Below are positions 25,146 to 33,460 of a stretch of DNA of 64,000 nucleotides, piece by piece. The translations under genes and the position numbers were made by a program. The DNA lies in NCBI RefSeq assembly GCF_014705605.1, contig NZ_JACXIZ010000026.1, forward strand, positions 1 through 64,000, written 5' to 3'. The notes under the pieces are model-generated. The model ran no database searches. It saw only the letters and a list, made by a program, of their open reading frames with translations, and was not told where the DNA came from. The stretch comes from Paenibacillus sabuli (lineage in GTDB: Bacteria > Bacillota > Bacilli > Paenibacillales > Paenibacillaceae). Within the stretch, counting starts at the first letter, position 1. Every line of letters begins with the position of its first letter.

Positions 25146-25178
25146 ATTATAGGGGATTCGGAATGGTTTGACTCATTC
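25146..25178 (-). promoter_or_regulatory. LysR-type operator overlapping the tct operon promoter
   Basis: The inverted repeat GAATG-N8-CATTC (25161-25178) lies just upstream of a minus-strand TATAAT (25151-25146), where the -35 hexamer should be; no good -35 is present. This fits a LysR-activated promoter. The regulator is encoded divergently 90 bp away. Confidence 0.5.
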
Positions 25179-25267
25179 TATTTACGCGAGTGATTGATAG
25201 GCTCAGGCTATCGATTGAGGGAAAGGTGTAGTATACTTAAAAAAGTAAACCACCGGGAGGCCATAAC

Positions 25268-26170
25268 TTGAATTATAACTTGTTATATTATTTCAAGGTG
25301 CTGGGCGAGACGGAGCATTACGGGCGGGCGTCGCAAATGCTGCATATCGAGCAGCCGAGTCTGAGCCAGAGCATCAAACGGCTGGAGAATGAGCTCGGCG
25401 TCGCGTTGTTCGAAAAGCGGGGGCGCAATGTGACCTTGACCGAGCCTGGGCGGGCCTTTCATCAACAGATCGATCGGGCGTTCGAGGCCATCGACGCGGC
25501 CGCACTGGAGCTGTATCGCAAGGCCGAGCTGGAGACCATTACGATCTCTTCGGTGCATTCGCATCCCAAATCCGGGTTTTCCAGCTACGTGACGCAGTTT
25601 CTCGGTCTGCCGGGCAATGCGCACATCAAAATTTCCATCTTCGAGCGTCATACGCAGCAGTCTTTCGACGCGCTGCGCAATCAGTCCTGCGATCTCATCG
25701 TCTGCTCCGGCAAGCACGATACGGATGATCTCGTCTACCACCCTCTGTCCCGCCGCCGCGTTATTTTGCTCGTCCCTCCCGAGCACCCCCTGGCGGCTCG
25801 CGAAGAGCTTGATTTGCGGGAGGCATTGCCTTACAAGTTTATTTACCCGTCCCCGATTACGGGGATGCGGACCATTTTTGAAAAGCTGTTTGCGGAGTGC
25901 AACGCTTTGCCGCCGATGGCCATGGAGGCCGAGAGCGTGAACTTTACCGCGTCCCTGGTCGCGGACCATGTCGGCATCGCGCTCTCGCCGGACGCCGAGC
26001 AGCTCGACATGTACCGCATCAAAAAAATTAACCTGACCAATCAGGCGAGCATCTTCTACCACTACTTGGCCTATCCCGGAGCCAGGCCGCTCTCGCTCGC
26101 GGCCCGGCAATTCGTCTCGTTCATCGTGGGGCAGACGACGGGGCTTCGAGGTGACCGCGAAGACGTCTGA
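25268..26170 (+). CDS. LysR family transcriptional regulator
   Basis: 300 residues. Winged HTH at residues 1-60 (YFKVLGETEHYGRASQMLHI, PSLSQSIKRLENELGVALFE), then the two-lobe effector domain (LETITISSVHSHP, VADHVGIALSPD). The start is TTG at 25268 with GGGAGG seven bases upstream; no better ATG exists. It is divergent from the carboxylate-uptake operon and almost certainly controls it in response to the imported compound or an intermediate. Its last 50 bases overlap the 3' end of the convergent dehydroquinase gene. Confidence 0.9.
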   Translation: MNYNLLYYFKVLGETEHYGRASQMLHIEQPSLSQSIKRLENELGVALFEKRGRNVTLTEPGRAFHQQIDRAFEAIDAAALELYRKAELETITISSVHSHPKSGFSSYVTQFLGLPGNAHIKISIFERHTQQSFDALRNQSCDLIVCSGKHDTDDLVYHPLSRRRVILLVPPEHPLAAREELDLREALPYKFIYPSPITGMRTIFEKLFAECNALPPMAMEAESVNFTASLVADHVGIALSPDAEQLDMYRIKKINLTNQASIFYHYLAYPGARPLSLAARQFVSFIVGQTTGLRGDREDV

Positions 26171-26912
26171 GGTCGTCGATGTGAAGCTGTGAGGCGTGGG
26201 ACTTCCCGGCCCCGGCGGATACAAAGGTCAGGTCGGAGCCAAGCCGGTCGCCCATCATGCGCATCATCGGGCTGAGGCTGCCGACAACGCCGGCGATGAC
26301 CGGTACGCGGAGGAAGGTCTCTCTTGCCTCCTGGATCGCCTCGGCCAGTTCGGCGAGCTCCCGAACATGTTTGACCCGCGTGACGAGCTTGACGATATCG
26401 GCTCCCGCCTGCTGTTCCTTGCGCAGAATGTCTTGGATTCGCTCCGGCCTCCAGCCCCTTTTGAAGTTATGGGCCGAGACGATGAGGCGGAGGCCCGTTC
26501 CGCTCCACCGTTCCTTCCACTGTGTAATTCGCGCATCGCCGTACCGCAGTTCGATATCCACCAGATCGGCCATCCCCGTCCGGCTCACCTCGTCCAGCAG
26601 ACGGAACTTCTCCTCTTCGCTAATCGCCTGCGCTCCATCCTCCGCTGCGTGCCGGGACGTGAAGAGGATTGGCGTATCTCCCGCTATCTGTCTGAGCGTC
26701 GCCAGTGTCTCGGCGATCGGCGCGGGCTGCGGGTAGCACGTCTGATAATCGGCGCGCCACTCCAGCAGATCGGGGCGATAGGCGAGTGCGGCGCGGGCAT
26801 CGGCGATCAGTTGCTCCCGGGTGGCGCTGACGAGCGGGACACATAGCAGGTAGGCGCCCCCACCCAATTGTGCGCTCCTTACTTGAAGCTGCGGCTTGTA
26901 CGTGTTCTTCAT
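26121..26912 (-). CDS. aroD: Type I 3-dehydroquinate dehydratase
   Basis: 263 residues. Converts 3-dehydroquinate to 3-dehydroshikimate by Schiff-base chemistry. Key stretches are LLEWRADY (substrate Glu/Arg), ILFTSRHAAEDG, VDIELRYG, LIVSAHNF (catalytic His), DIVKLVTRVK (Schiff-base Lys) and MMRMMGDRLGSDLTF near the C-terminus. The ATG at 26912 follows AGGAGAG. Type I enzymes in Bacillales serve either the shikimate pathway or quinate/shikimate catabolism. Its place next to a carboxylate importer, a dehydrogenase and a xylose-isomerase-like barrel favours catabolism, but this is inference. Confidence 0.87.
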   Translation of the reverse strand: MKNTYKPQLQVRSAQLGGGAYLLCVPLVSATREQLIADARAALAYRPDLLEWRADYQTCYPQPAPIAETLATLRQIAGDTPILFTSRHAAEDGAQAISEEEKFRLLDEVSRTGMADLVDIELRYGDARITQWKERWSGTGLRLIVSAHNFKRGWRPERIQDILRKEQQAGADIVKLVTRVKHVRELAELAEAIQEARETFLRVPVIAGVVGSLSPMMRMMGDRLGSDLTFVSAGAGKSHASQLHIDDLRRLRGHLEAPSSAPR

Positions 26913-27108
26913 TGCGCGCTCTCTCCTTACAGGCTGTGCCATGCTTTTATTTGAACCAGAATACCCCAGATTGCGCGGCTCGTAAAGCAGCGGCGGCCAT
27001 CTCGTAGCTCCAGATCCTCGACGGGAGGATAATGGCTGCCCTTGTAGAAGAAGACTTAAGGATGCGGTAGCATGCGAGTTGACATCTATGCGGGAAGGGG
27101 CATTTTTA

Positions 27109-28851
27109 ATGCGTACTGGGAGGCTGTATTTTAAAATCTTTTTGCTTTATATCATGGTCGCAACGGGGACGATCGCTTTCTACGGTAATCCTGACCGTTC
27201 GGCGATTCAGGCTGCCGCAGCAGCGCGTGACACGCAGCAGACGGAAGCGGCGGAGCCGGACTCGGAAGGGGGTCCGGTCGTTGATACGCATGCTGGAAAA
27301 GTGCGAGGAACCCGCTCGGAATCGGGAATATATTCTTTTTTGGGCGTCCCGTATGCCGCACCGCCTGTTGCGGATCTGCGGTTTATGCCGCCTCGGCGGC
27401 ATGCCGGGTGGGACGACGTACGAGACGCGACCGAATATGGAGCGACTGCGCCGCAGCTCCCCAGCGGGGAGCCCTTGGCCGGACTCTATCCGAATGTCAT
27501 GATTCCGGGAGACGATTATCTGAATTTGAATATTTGGACTCGTGATCTGAACGGCAAGCAGCCGGTAATGGTTTTTATTCACGGCGGTTCGTTCATATCC
27601 GGTTCCGGCGCCATTGCGGGTTACGACGGCAGTTCTTTTGCGCGGGACGGCGTCGTGCTGGTCACGATCAACTATCGGCTCGGCGCCGACGGCTTCCTGT
27701 GGTTCGGCGAAGGCGAGGCCAATCTCGGGCTGTTGGATCAGATCGCTGCCCTGGAGTGGGTGCGTGACAATATTGAAGCTTTTGGCGGAGATCCGTCATC
27801 GGTTACCCTGTTCGGAGAATCTGCAGGCGCTTCGAGTATTGGCACGTTGTTGGCCATGCCGTCCGCCGACGGCTTGTTCCGGCGCGCCATCATGGAATCC
27901 GGGACGGCCGAGGATGCGGTAAGCGTCGATTCTGCCAAGGCGGTCGCGAATCAGCTTGCCGATATCCTGGGCGTTGCCCGCTCTCGGGAGGCTATTGCAG
28001 AGGTCTCGACGGCGCGGCTGCTGGAGGCGCAGAAAAAAGTCGACGGTGATCAGGGCCTGCCCTTCGTGCCGGTTATAGACGGCAAAACGCTGAAAGAGAG
28101 TCCCATAGCAGCCATAGAGGGGGGGGCATCGGCCGAAATTGACCTGATGGTAGGCAATAACAGCGAGGAGGCGTTCTTGCTTTTCGCGCCGCAAGGTAAG
28201 ATGCACAAGGTGTCCAAGCTCCATTTCTATTTGGCGGCCTATACGCTGCGCGTTCCTGCGCTCAAAGCGGCCGACGTCTATTACAACGCGCGTTCGGACG
28301 CACGTGACGTGGATGTCGTCAATGATCTCATCACCGACGCCAAATACCGGATTCCTTCAATCCTGTTGGCGCAATCTATTCCAAACAGCTATGTCTATGA
28401 GTTTTCTTGGCATTCGCCGGCCTTTGATGATGAACTTGGCGCGGCGCATGGCGTCGAACTGCCCTTTGTCTTTGACCATATCACAAGTCAGGATTGGCAT
28501 GCCATCACCGGCGGCGTGGCTCCGCAGGAGCTTGCATCGGAGGTTCACCGGGCGTGGGTGAATTTTGCGAAGACCGGGAACCCGGGGTGGGAGGCATACA
28601 CCGCCGACAAGCGCGTGGTAAAAATGTTCGGCACAGATTCTAAGGTGGTGGAGAATCCCCATGCCGCGGCGACTCAATTCTGGCAGGAACTGAGCTGGGA
28701 GGGTTCGCATACGAATCCCAATGCCGGCTTGCTTGCGGCTGGCATTGGGATTGTTATCGGTATCCCGCTTCTCCTGATCGGCCTGCTCATTTTCATGTGG
28801 AGGCGTCGAAAAAAGCGAAGACAACCCCGCAAGCGGGATGCTTTACGATAG
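27109..28851 (+). CDS. Carboxylesterase type B, membrane-anchored at both ends
   Basis: 580 residues. An N-terminal hydrophobic segment (FKIFLLYIMVATGTIAF) acts as signal or anchor. The esterase domain opens VVDTHAGKVRG and YSFLGVPYAAPPVADLRF and has the oxyanion motif HGGSFISGSG. The nucleophile elbow is FGESAGA (Ser about residue 238), with the acid in GNNSEEAFLLF and the His in AAHGVELPFVF. A second hydrophobic helix near the C-terminus (GIVIGIPLLLIGLLIFMW), followed by RRRKKRR, gives a stop-transfer anchor, which is unusual for this family. The ATG at 27109 follows GGGAAGGGG. No operon partner is evident. Substrate not predictable; para-nitrobenzyl-esterase-like. Confidence 0.88.
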   Translation: MRTGRLYFKIFLLYIMVATGTIAFYGNPDRSAIQAAAAARDTQQTEAAEPDSEGGPVVDTHAGKVRGTRSESGIYSFLGVPYAAPPVADLRFMPPRRHAGWDDVRDATEYGATAPQLPSGEPLAGLYPNVMIPGDDYLNLNIWTRDLNGKQPVMVFIHGGSFISGSGAIAGYDGSSFARDGVVLVTINYRLGADGFLWFGEGEANLGLLDQIAALEWVRDNIEAFGGDPSSVTLFGESAGASSIGTLLAMPSADGLFRRAIMESGTAEDAVSVDSAKAVANQLADILGVARSREAIAEVSTARLLEAQKKVDGDQGLPFVPVIDGKTLKESPIAAIEGGASAEIDLMVGNNSEEAFLLFAPQGKMHKVSKLHFYLAAYTLRVPALKAADVYYNARSDARDVDVVNDLITDAKYRIPSILLAQSIPNSYVYEFSWHSPAFDDELGAAHGVELPFVFDHITSQDWHAITGGVAPQELASEVHRAWVNFAKTGNPGWEAYTADKRVVKMFGTDSKVVENPHAAATQFWQELSWEGSHTNPNAGLLAAGIGIVIGIPLLLIGLLIFMWRRRKKRRQPRKRDALR

Positions 28852-28913
28852 ACGCATTGACTTTGGCGCGCAAGCGCAATTGAATTTCCGCGCGCAAGCG
28901 CGCCTCTCCTATT

Positions 28914-30040
28914 TCAACCGGGAGAGGAAGGCGCCCCGGCGTAGCGCTCCGCGAGTTGCTTCCGGTTTTGGACGTCAAGCTTCCGGTAGAGGTTTCTGCA
29001 ATGGCGCTTGACGGTTTCCACGGCGATGGCCAGGGCAGTTGCAATTTGTCGGTTGTCGGCTCCCTCGAGCAAGCAGCGCAGCACCCGCCGCTCCTGTCGG
29101 GTCAGGGTCTCCTCGGCGGGGAAGCGATCCGTCCCGGCCGCCGGCGGCGCCTCGGGCACCGGCGCGGACCGCAGTATCCTCCGCACGGAGCAGAGTCCGA
29201 AGCCGGGACGCGAATAAGGGATGGAAGACATACGTCTCCAACCGGTCCATGACGGGGAGTAAAAAAGGCGTATCGCGAGCCCACGCGGCGAAGCGGGGCT
29301 CCGGCGCGCCGACGATCCGGGTCAGCCGATTGACGAGGCCGCGGTCCAGTCGCCCGGCCACCGAGAGCGAGACAAGCGCGCGGGAAGGCCCGGCGTCGTG
29401 CGTCCACTCCGCGAGCTGCTCGAAGTATCGGTGCGTCTCCCGCTCGGCGCGCATATGAAAGGCCGGGGCGCCATAGTGATAGCCGTGCTCGCGAATCGTC
29501 TTCACGTAGGCGATGACGCCGGGAAATGTAATCGGTCAGCTCGGGTGCTGCGAGCGCCAGCGACTCCGCGCCCAGCGAACCAATGCCTCCGGCACGGCTA
29601 TTCAGCGCCTGCAGCCGGGGGAGCCGTCTTCCGCTCAGGATGACGTGCATTTGTGCCGGAGCCAGGCTCAGGAGCAGGTCAAGGAAGCGGGCGTTGTCCG
29701 GATGGCGGATCGCCTCGCAGTTGTCCAGGATGAGCATGGCGGGCTGCCCGCTGTCCTGAAGGCGAGCGGCCCATTGCGCGGCCAGCGGCTCCAGGACAGG
29801 GAGGATCGCTTGTTCGTTCATTGGCTCCAGGCGCCTGGCCCAGTCCTGCAGCAGCGTCGTTTTGCCATAACCGGCCGGTGCGGTGATTGTGAACCGCGGT
29901 TCTTTCCATGCGGCGTTCAGAGCTGCTTCCAGCCTTGCCCTGCGGACAAGGGTCTCCGCCGCCATAGAGCGCTTTGAATTGGCGCGCAATGGCGCGCATT
30001 GGTCGAATTGAAGACCTTCTTCGCCGTTCATATGCGCCAT
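28914..30040 (-). pseudogene. ATP-dependent LuxR (LAL/MalT-type) regulator with internal deletion and frameshifts
   Basis: Three frames together read as one regulator. The first has FTITAPAGYGKTTLLQDWAR (Walker A) and MLILDNCEAIR (Walker B), running from 30040 to about 29530. Near 29520 the frame shifts into YVKTIREHGYHYGAPAFHMR. Near 29190 it shifts again into the C-terminal LuxR HTH (LTRQERRVLRCLLEGADNRQ, IAVETVKRHCRNLYRKLDV), which ends at 28914. Intact LAL proteins have 800-900 residues; only about 370 codons remain, so most of the TPR-like central region is lost. At least one deletion and two frameshifts make it non-functional. Confidence 0.75.
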
Positions 30041-30248
30041 GCCCCTCCTCTCGAGCCCGTGCAGATTGCCAGGCTGTTTCCTCGATTATAGCATGATTCA
30101 AGCGGGGGGTATGAATTGGCGCATAAAATACCTCCTGAGGGGAATATACGCTGAAAATTCGCTGTGGTAGTGTCAAGATATACGGCGTTCGGGCGGCATT
30201 GCGCCCGCCGTCTCGGGAGGAAGAAGGTGGCAGGGGAAATGGGGAAAA

Positions 30249-30960
30249 CGTGGTTAGGAAATTCACTCTCAGGGCTGCTTGCGCCGGTGCTGTCGCTCGC
30301 GCTGGCGATCGGCGGGCTTATATGGATTCGGCGCGACCGCGGCAGCGGCGCAGTGGCCGGAACGTGCGCCGGGCGCGAGCGCGGGTCCCGATCTTCAGTA
30401 CGTGCCTGGTGAAGTGATTGTTCGATTCAAAGACGGGGCAAGCGCCGGATCGCGGAGCGGGGAGCTGGCGGAGTCGCATGCCGGGATCGCGGGCGATGCG
30501 GGGGCAAGGCTCCTGTCGTCGTCTCAGGCGCTCGATGAACGAACGGTGCTGCTGCAGACGGAGGGGACTGTCGAGGCGGCGATTGCCGCGCTGGAGGGCG
30601 ACCCCAGGGTCGAGTACGCGCAGCCCAACTACCTGCATCGCTTGTTCGCTGCCGACGAGCCGGACGACGAGTACTGGTATCTTCAATGGGGCATGTTCGA
30701 TGGCTGTCAGACTCAAGCTTTCGTCAGAGGCGAACCAGTTGGAGGAGGCAGGGATAGGCAGCGGGGACGGAAGCCTCGACGGCTACCGGGATCGCGCGCT
30801 TATCGACGAATACGCTCTGGCGGATGTAGGCCTGATCGTGCGCATGGGCATCATGATCGGCACCAGCGAAGCGACGTTTGCGCCGCAGGACGGCGCGACG
30901 CGCGCGCAAGCGGCGGCGGTGCTGATCCGCACGCTTCGGGAGCTGGGAATGATCGACTGA
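30249..30960 (+). pseudogene. Subtilase propeptide joined to SLH tail (deletion pseudogene)
   Basis: The signal peptide can be reassembled only by two frame changes: RKFTLRAACAGAV in the frame beginning 30249, then LSLALAIGGL, then YGFGATAAAAQWPE in the frame reading on from 30330. The inhibitor-I9-like propeptide follows (YVPGEVIVRFKDGA, GDPRVEYAQPNYLHRLF, DDEYWYLQWGM). Instead of the S8 catalytic domain, the sequence after QWGM jumps at about 30695 into another frame that ends in an S-layer-homology repeat (RMGIMIGTSEATFAPQDGAT, AAAVLIRTLRELGMID). No Asp/His/Ser triad is left. The ancestor was a cell-wall-anchored subtilisin-like protease. Confidence 0.75.
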
Positions 30961-30969
30961 GCGGTGGCC

Positions 30970-31013
30970 GGAGGAGGTCCATCCGGCCGGCCTGCGTAAT
31001 CGGATACTGACGC
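30970..31013. repeat. 44-bp repeat, copy 2
   Basis: 41 of 44 positions match 17837-17880, in the same orientation. Here it directly follows the 3' truncation of the hydrolase paralogue, whereas copy 1 precedes the 5' end of the other paralogue. Confidence 0.75.
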
Positions 31014-31505
31014 TCCTGCCACAGGACGTAATCGACATCGGCTTTGACCTGAAAGTCCGTTTCGCCTTGCAGGATGAGGCCTTCCAGCGGGTAATCCGTA
31101 TCTTCCCCGAGTACGACGGGTTCTTCCTGTACGCTTGTCGGCATCTCAGCCGCCGGTTGGTCGTACAGCGGACTGGACGAGATGCTGGCGAGGCGTCCAC
31201 CCGCATGGAAGGCTATCTGGAACTTGAGCTGCTGCTCCGAGAAGGCAGCGCGCACGGCGGCTGCATGCATACCGTCGACCTCGGCCTGTTGCATGACTGT
31301 AGTCGCTTCGAATTCGCCGAGCGTAGGCCCGACCGCTTCCCAGCCCGATTGGAGCGTTTCCCGGCTGACCGCGTCTGCAAGGGCGGCGTCGAATTGATCG
31401 TACACCTCGTCGAAATGACCTGCAATAAAGGCTTGAACCATATCTTCGGCCCACTGCTGCACTTGCTCGGGACTGACGGCTGTCGGGGTGAGGAAGGCGA
31501 CGAGC
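31014..31505 (-). pseudogene. Truncated paralogue of the 16-kb stalk/hydrolase gene
   Basis: Reads SPEQVQQWAEDMVQAFIAGH, then FDAALADAVSRETLQSGWEA and so on, very close to residues 140-275 of the protein encoded at 16164-17810. At GEDTDYPLEG (about 31080) the frame passes directly into LILQGETDFQVKADVDYVLW, which belongs about 180 residues later. The lid, nucleophile and most of the hydrolase core are therefore deleted in frame. After WQER the homology ends at the 44-bp repeat. The signal peptide and stalk domain are missing at the other end, which abuts the leader of the SF0329 gene. Not functional. Confidence 0.8.
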
Positions 31506-31625
31506 GATCTAGCGAAATTGTCAGTGCTATGAAGAATGGCTATAATTAAAATCGTTTTGCACGATCAGGCGATTCCAAGTCCGCCCCGCCGATACGGGTA
31601 CAAGTTCAGCGATCAAGGAGGGCTC

Positions 31626-32192
31626 ATGTCTTGGAGTAAAGTGAAGCAGCAACTGGAGGGCTTTCGCAGTCCGGCGTTACAAGGCAGAGTCGGGTACGGG
31701 GCGACCAGCTACCGGTATGTCCCGGACAAAGCGGGGCAATGTTATCTCACGGTCGATCAGAAGAACATCCTGCAAATGAACGATCCCGCCAATCGCATCC
31801 GGTGGTATCAATCCGAGCAAGAGATCAAGCAGGATGCCACGCTCCACATTCCGATCACCGAGCGGGAAATAGACGCCATCCGCGCAGAGACCAAGGGGAA
31901 GGTGCCGGAGGAGCGCCTCGAAGGAATGGCAAGGGGGCGAAAAAAAGCGGACGCGGCCAAAGCGCTTATGGCGGCTCAGACTGCGCTCAGCAGGTCCAGC
32001 TTCATGGACGTCGCCACGATATTTTTGTCCACGTCCATTGAGGAAAGTCTGGAGAGCGAAGCGATTCTAGTGAACGTGCTGGCGCTGGTGGACCGGCGCG
32101 TCGGGAAAAAGCGAATTTTGAATATGCGCGAGCAGGTGAAGGGCAGGCATCCGATCGTGCGCTATTTTTACGATTTGCGGGTCAGTACGTAG
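31626..32192 (+). CDS. SF0329 family protein
   Basis: 188-residue soluble protein. The N-terminal pattern MSWSKVKQQLEGFRSPALQG, then GYGATSYRYVPDKAGQCYLT, fits the uncharacterised SF0329 family of Bacillales. The C-terminal half is helical and basic. The ATG at 31626 follows GGAGGG six bases upstream; the open frame to 31536 has no ribosome site. It is followed by a strong terminator, so it is probably monocistronic. Function unknown. Confidence 0.7.
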   Translation: MSWSKVKQQLEGFRSPALQGRVGYGATSYRYVPDKAGQCYLTVDQKNILQMNDPANRIRWYQSEQEIKQDATLHIPITEREIDAIRAETKGKVPEERLEGMARGRKKADAAKALMAAQTALSRSSFMDVATIFLSTSIEESLESEAILVNVLALVDRRVGKKRILNMREQVKGRHPIVRYFYDLRVST

Positions 32193-32246
32193 AACGAATC
32201 GAACGTATATGATTTTGCTATCCTTGTCTAACGTTCACGGAATGAA

Positions 32247-32282
32247 ACGCGCATCGCCGCCAAAGGACGGCGATGCGCGTTT
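32247..32282 (+). terminator. Rho-independent terminator
   Basis: ACGCGCATCGCCG and CGGCGATGCGCGT form a perfect 13-bp stem with a loop of about eight bases and TTTCG after it. It lies between two convergent genes and may serve both. Confidence 0.75.
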
Positions 32283-32320
32283 CGCCTGGGCGTCGGCGCG
32301 ATAGGCGGGACGTCGGACGC

Positions 32321-33460
32321 TCAGCGTCCCAGCCCGCTATACACCAGATTTTTCAAGCGCGGGTGGACATGCGGCTCCTGGCTGTTCAGCATATGCTGGG
32401 CGTACATGACGGTGAGCCGCGACTCGGGATCGATGAGCGCCATGCAGCCGGCCGCGCCGCTCCACCCGAATTCGCCGTGCGGGCTCAGCAGACCGCTGGC
32501 GGAGCGGGCGATATGGGTGCGGACGCCGAGGCCGTAGCCGTAGCCGGCGAGCTGCTCCCAGTTGTAGTCCGCGCGCATGGGCTCGCTTAACTGATCGGTC
32601 CGCATCAGCTCGACCGCCGCCGGGGAGAGGATGCGGGCCCCGTTCGCGCCGGTGCCGCGATTCGTGAGCGCATGGAGGAAGCGTATGTAATCGTCCACCG
32701 TGGACAGCAGCCCCGCGCCGCCGCTTTCGAATTCGGCGCCGAGCCGGAAGCCGTTGCCGTCCTTGCGCACGGGCTTGTTCCGTTCTTCGTTAAAGGTATA
32801 CTGCGGAACGAGGCGGCCTTTTTTCGCCTCCGGCAGATCAAAGCCGGTATCGTCCATGCCGAGCGGGCCGGTGATCTCCTCTCGGACGTATTGCCCGAAG
32901 CGACGGCCGTCCACGACCTCGACGAGCGCGGCGAGCACATCATGGCACAGACTGTAATTCCAGCGCGTGCCGGGCTCGAACAGCAGCGGCTCCTTGGCCA
33001 GCGCAGCCGCGAAGTCGCGTGTCGGCATCCGGCCGCCGGTGCGCTGCGCGGCCTCTTGAAGCGCTGGCGATCGCAGGTCGTAGGTGAAGCCGGCGGTCAT
33101 GGCGAACAGGTCGCGGATGCGAATCGGTCGGGTTGCTCTCGCCAGAGCGGGCGCACTGCCGGAGACGTCGTGACGGATCGTCATCTCGGCATATTCCGGG
33201 AGGTAGGCCGAGAGCGGATCGTTGAGCAGGAACGCCCCTCTCTCCATGAGCTGCAGGCCGGCTGCGCAGGTCATGATCTTGGTCATGGAATACAGATTAA
33301 TAATTCGATCGACGCCGATCGGCGTCCGCGCCTCGAGGTCCTCGAACCCGCTGCGGCAGCGGAACACCGTCTCGTCGCCGTGCATGACGCACACCTCCGC
33401 CCATGGTATGCGCCAGGCGGTGATGCGGTCGAGATAGGCGGCCAGTGGTTCAAAGTTCAT
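32321..33460 (-). CDS. Serine hydrolase of the beta-lactamase (class C/DD-peptidase) fold
   Basis: 379 residues, no signal peptide. The active-site SxxK is SMTK (Ser58, Lys61). The second-motif Tyr lies in RWNYSLCHDV, with Ser then Leu where class C enzymes have Ser-Asn. The third motif is HGEFGWSG, replacing KTG with HGE as in many esterase-like members. FEPGTRWNYS and GAGLLSTVDDYIRFLHAL are typical for this family of cytosolic esterases and transacylases (EstB/LovD-like). The ATG at 33460 follows GGGGATGAAGG. A role in antibiotic resistance is unlikely. Confidence 0.85.
   Translation of the reverse strand: MNFEPLAAYLDRITAWRIPWAEVCVMHGDETVFRCRSGFEDLEARTPIGVDRIINLYSMTKIMTCAAGLQLMERGAFLLNDPLSAYLPEYAEMTIRHDVSGSAPALARATRPIRIRDLFAMTAGFTYDLRSPALQEAAQRTGGRMPTRDFAAALAKEPLLFEPGTRWNYSLCHDVLAALVEVVDGRRFGQYVREEITGPLGMDDTGFDLPEAKKGRLVPQYTFNEERNKPVRKDGNGFRLGAEFESGGAGLLSTVDDYIRFLHALTNRGTGANGARILSPAAVELMRTDQLSEPMRADYNWEQLAGYGYGLGVRTHIARSASGLLSPHGEFGWSGAAGCMALIDPESRLTVMYAQHMLNSQEPHVHPRLKNLVYSGLGR

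Noticed and set aside
28860-28910. GCGCGCAAGCGC repeated twice after the esterase gene, as a possible terminator or CRISPR-like repeat
   Set aside because: Only two short copies, no T-run and no spacer array. Simple GC-rich repetition is enough to explain it.
32321-33460. Beta-lactamase conferring drug resistance
   Set aside because: No signal peptide, an altered second motif and HGE in place of KTG point to an intracellular esterase-like enzyme.
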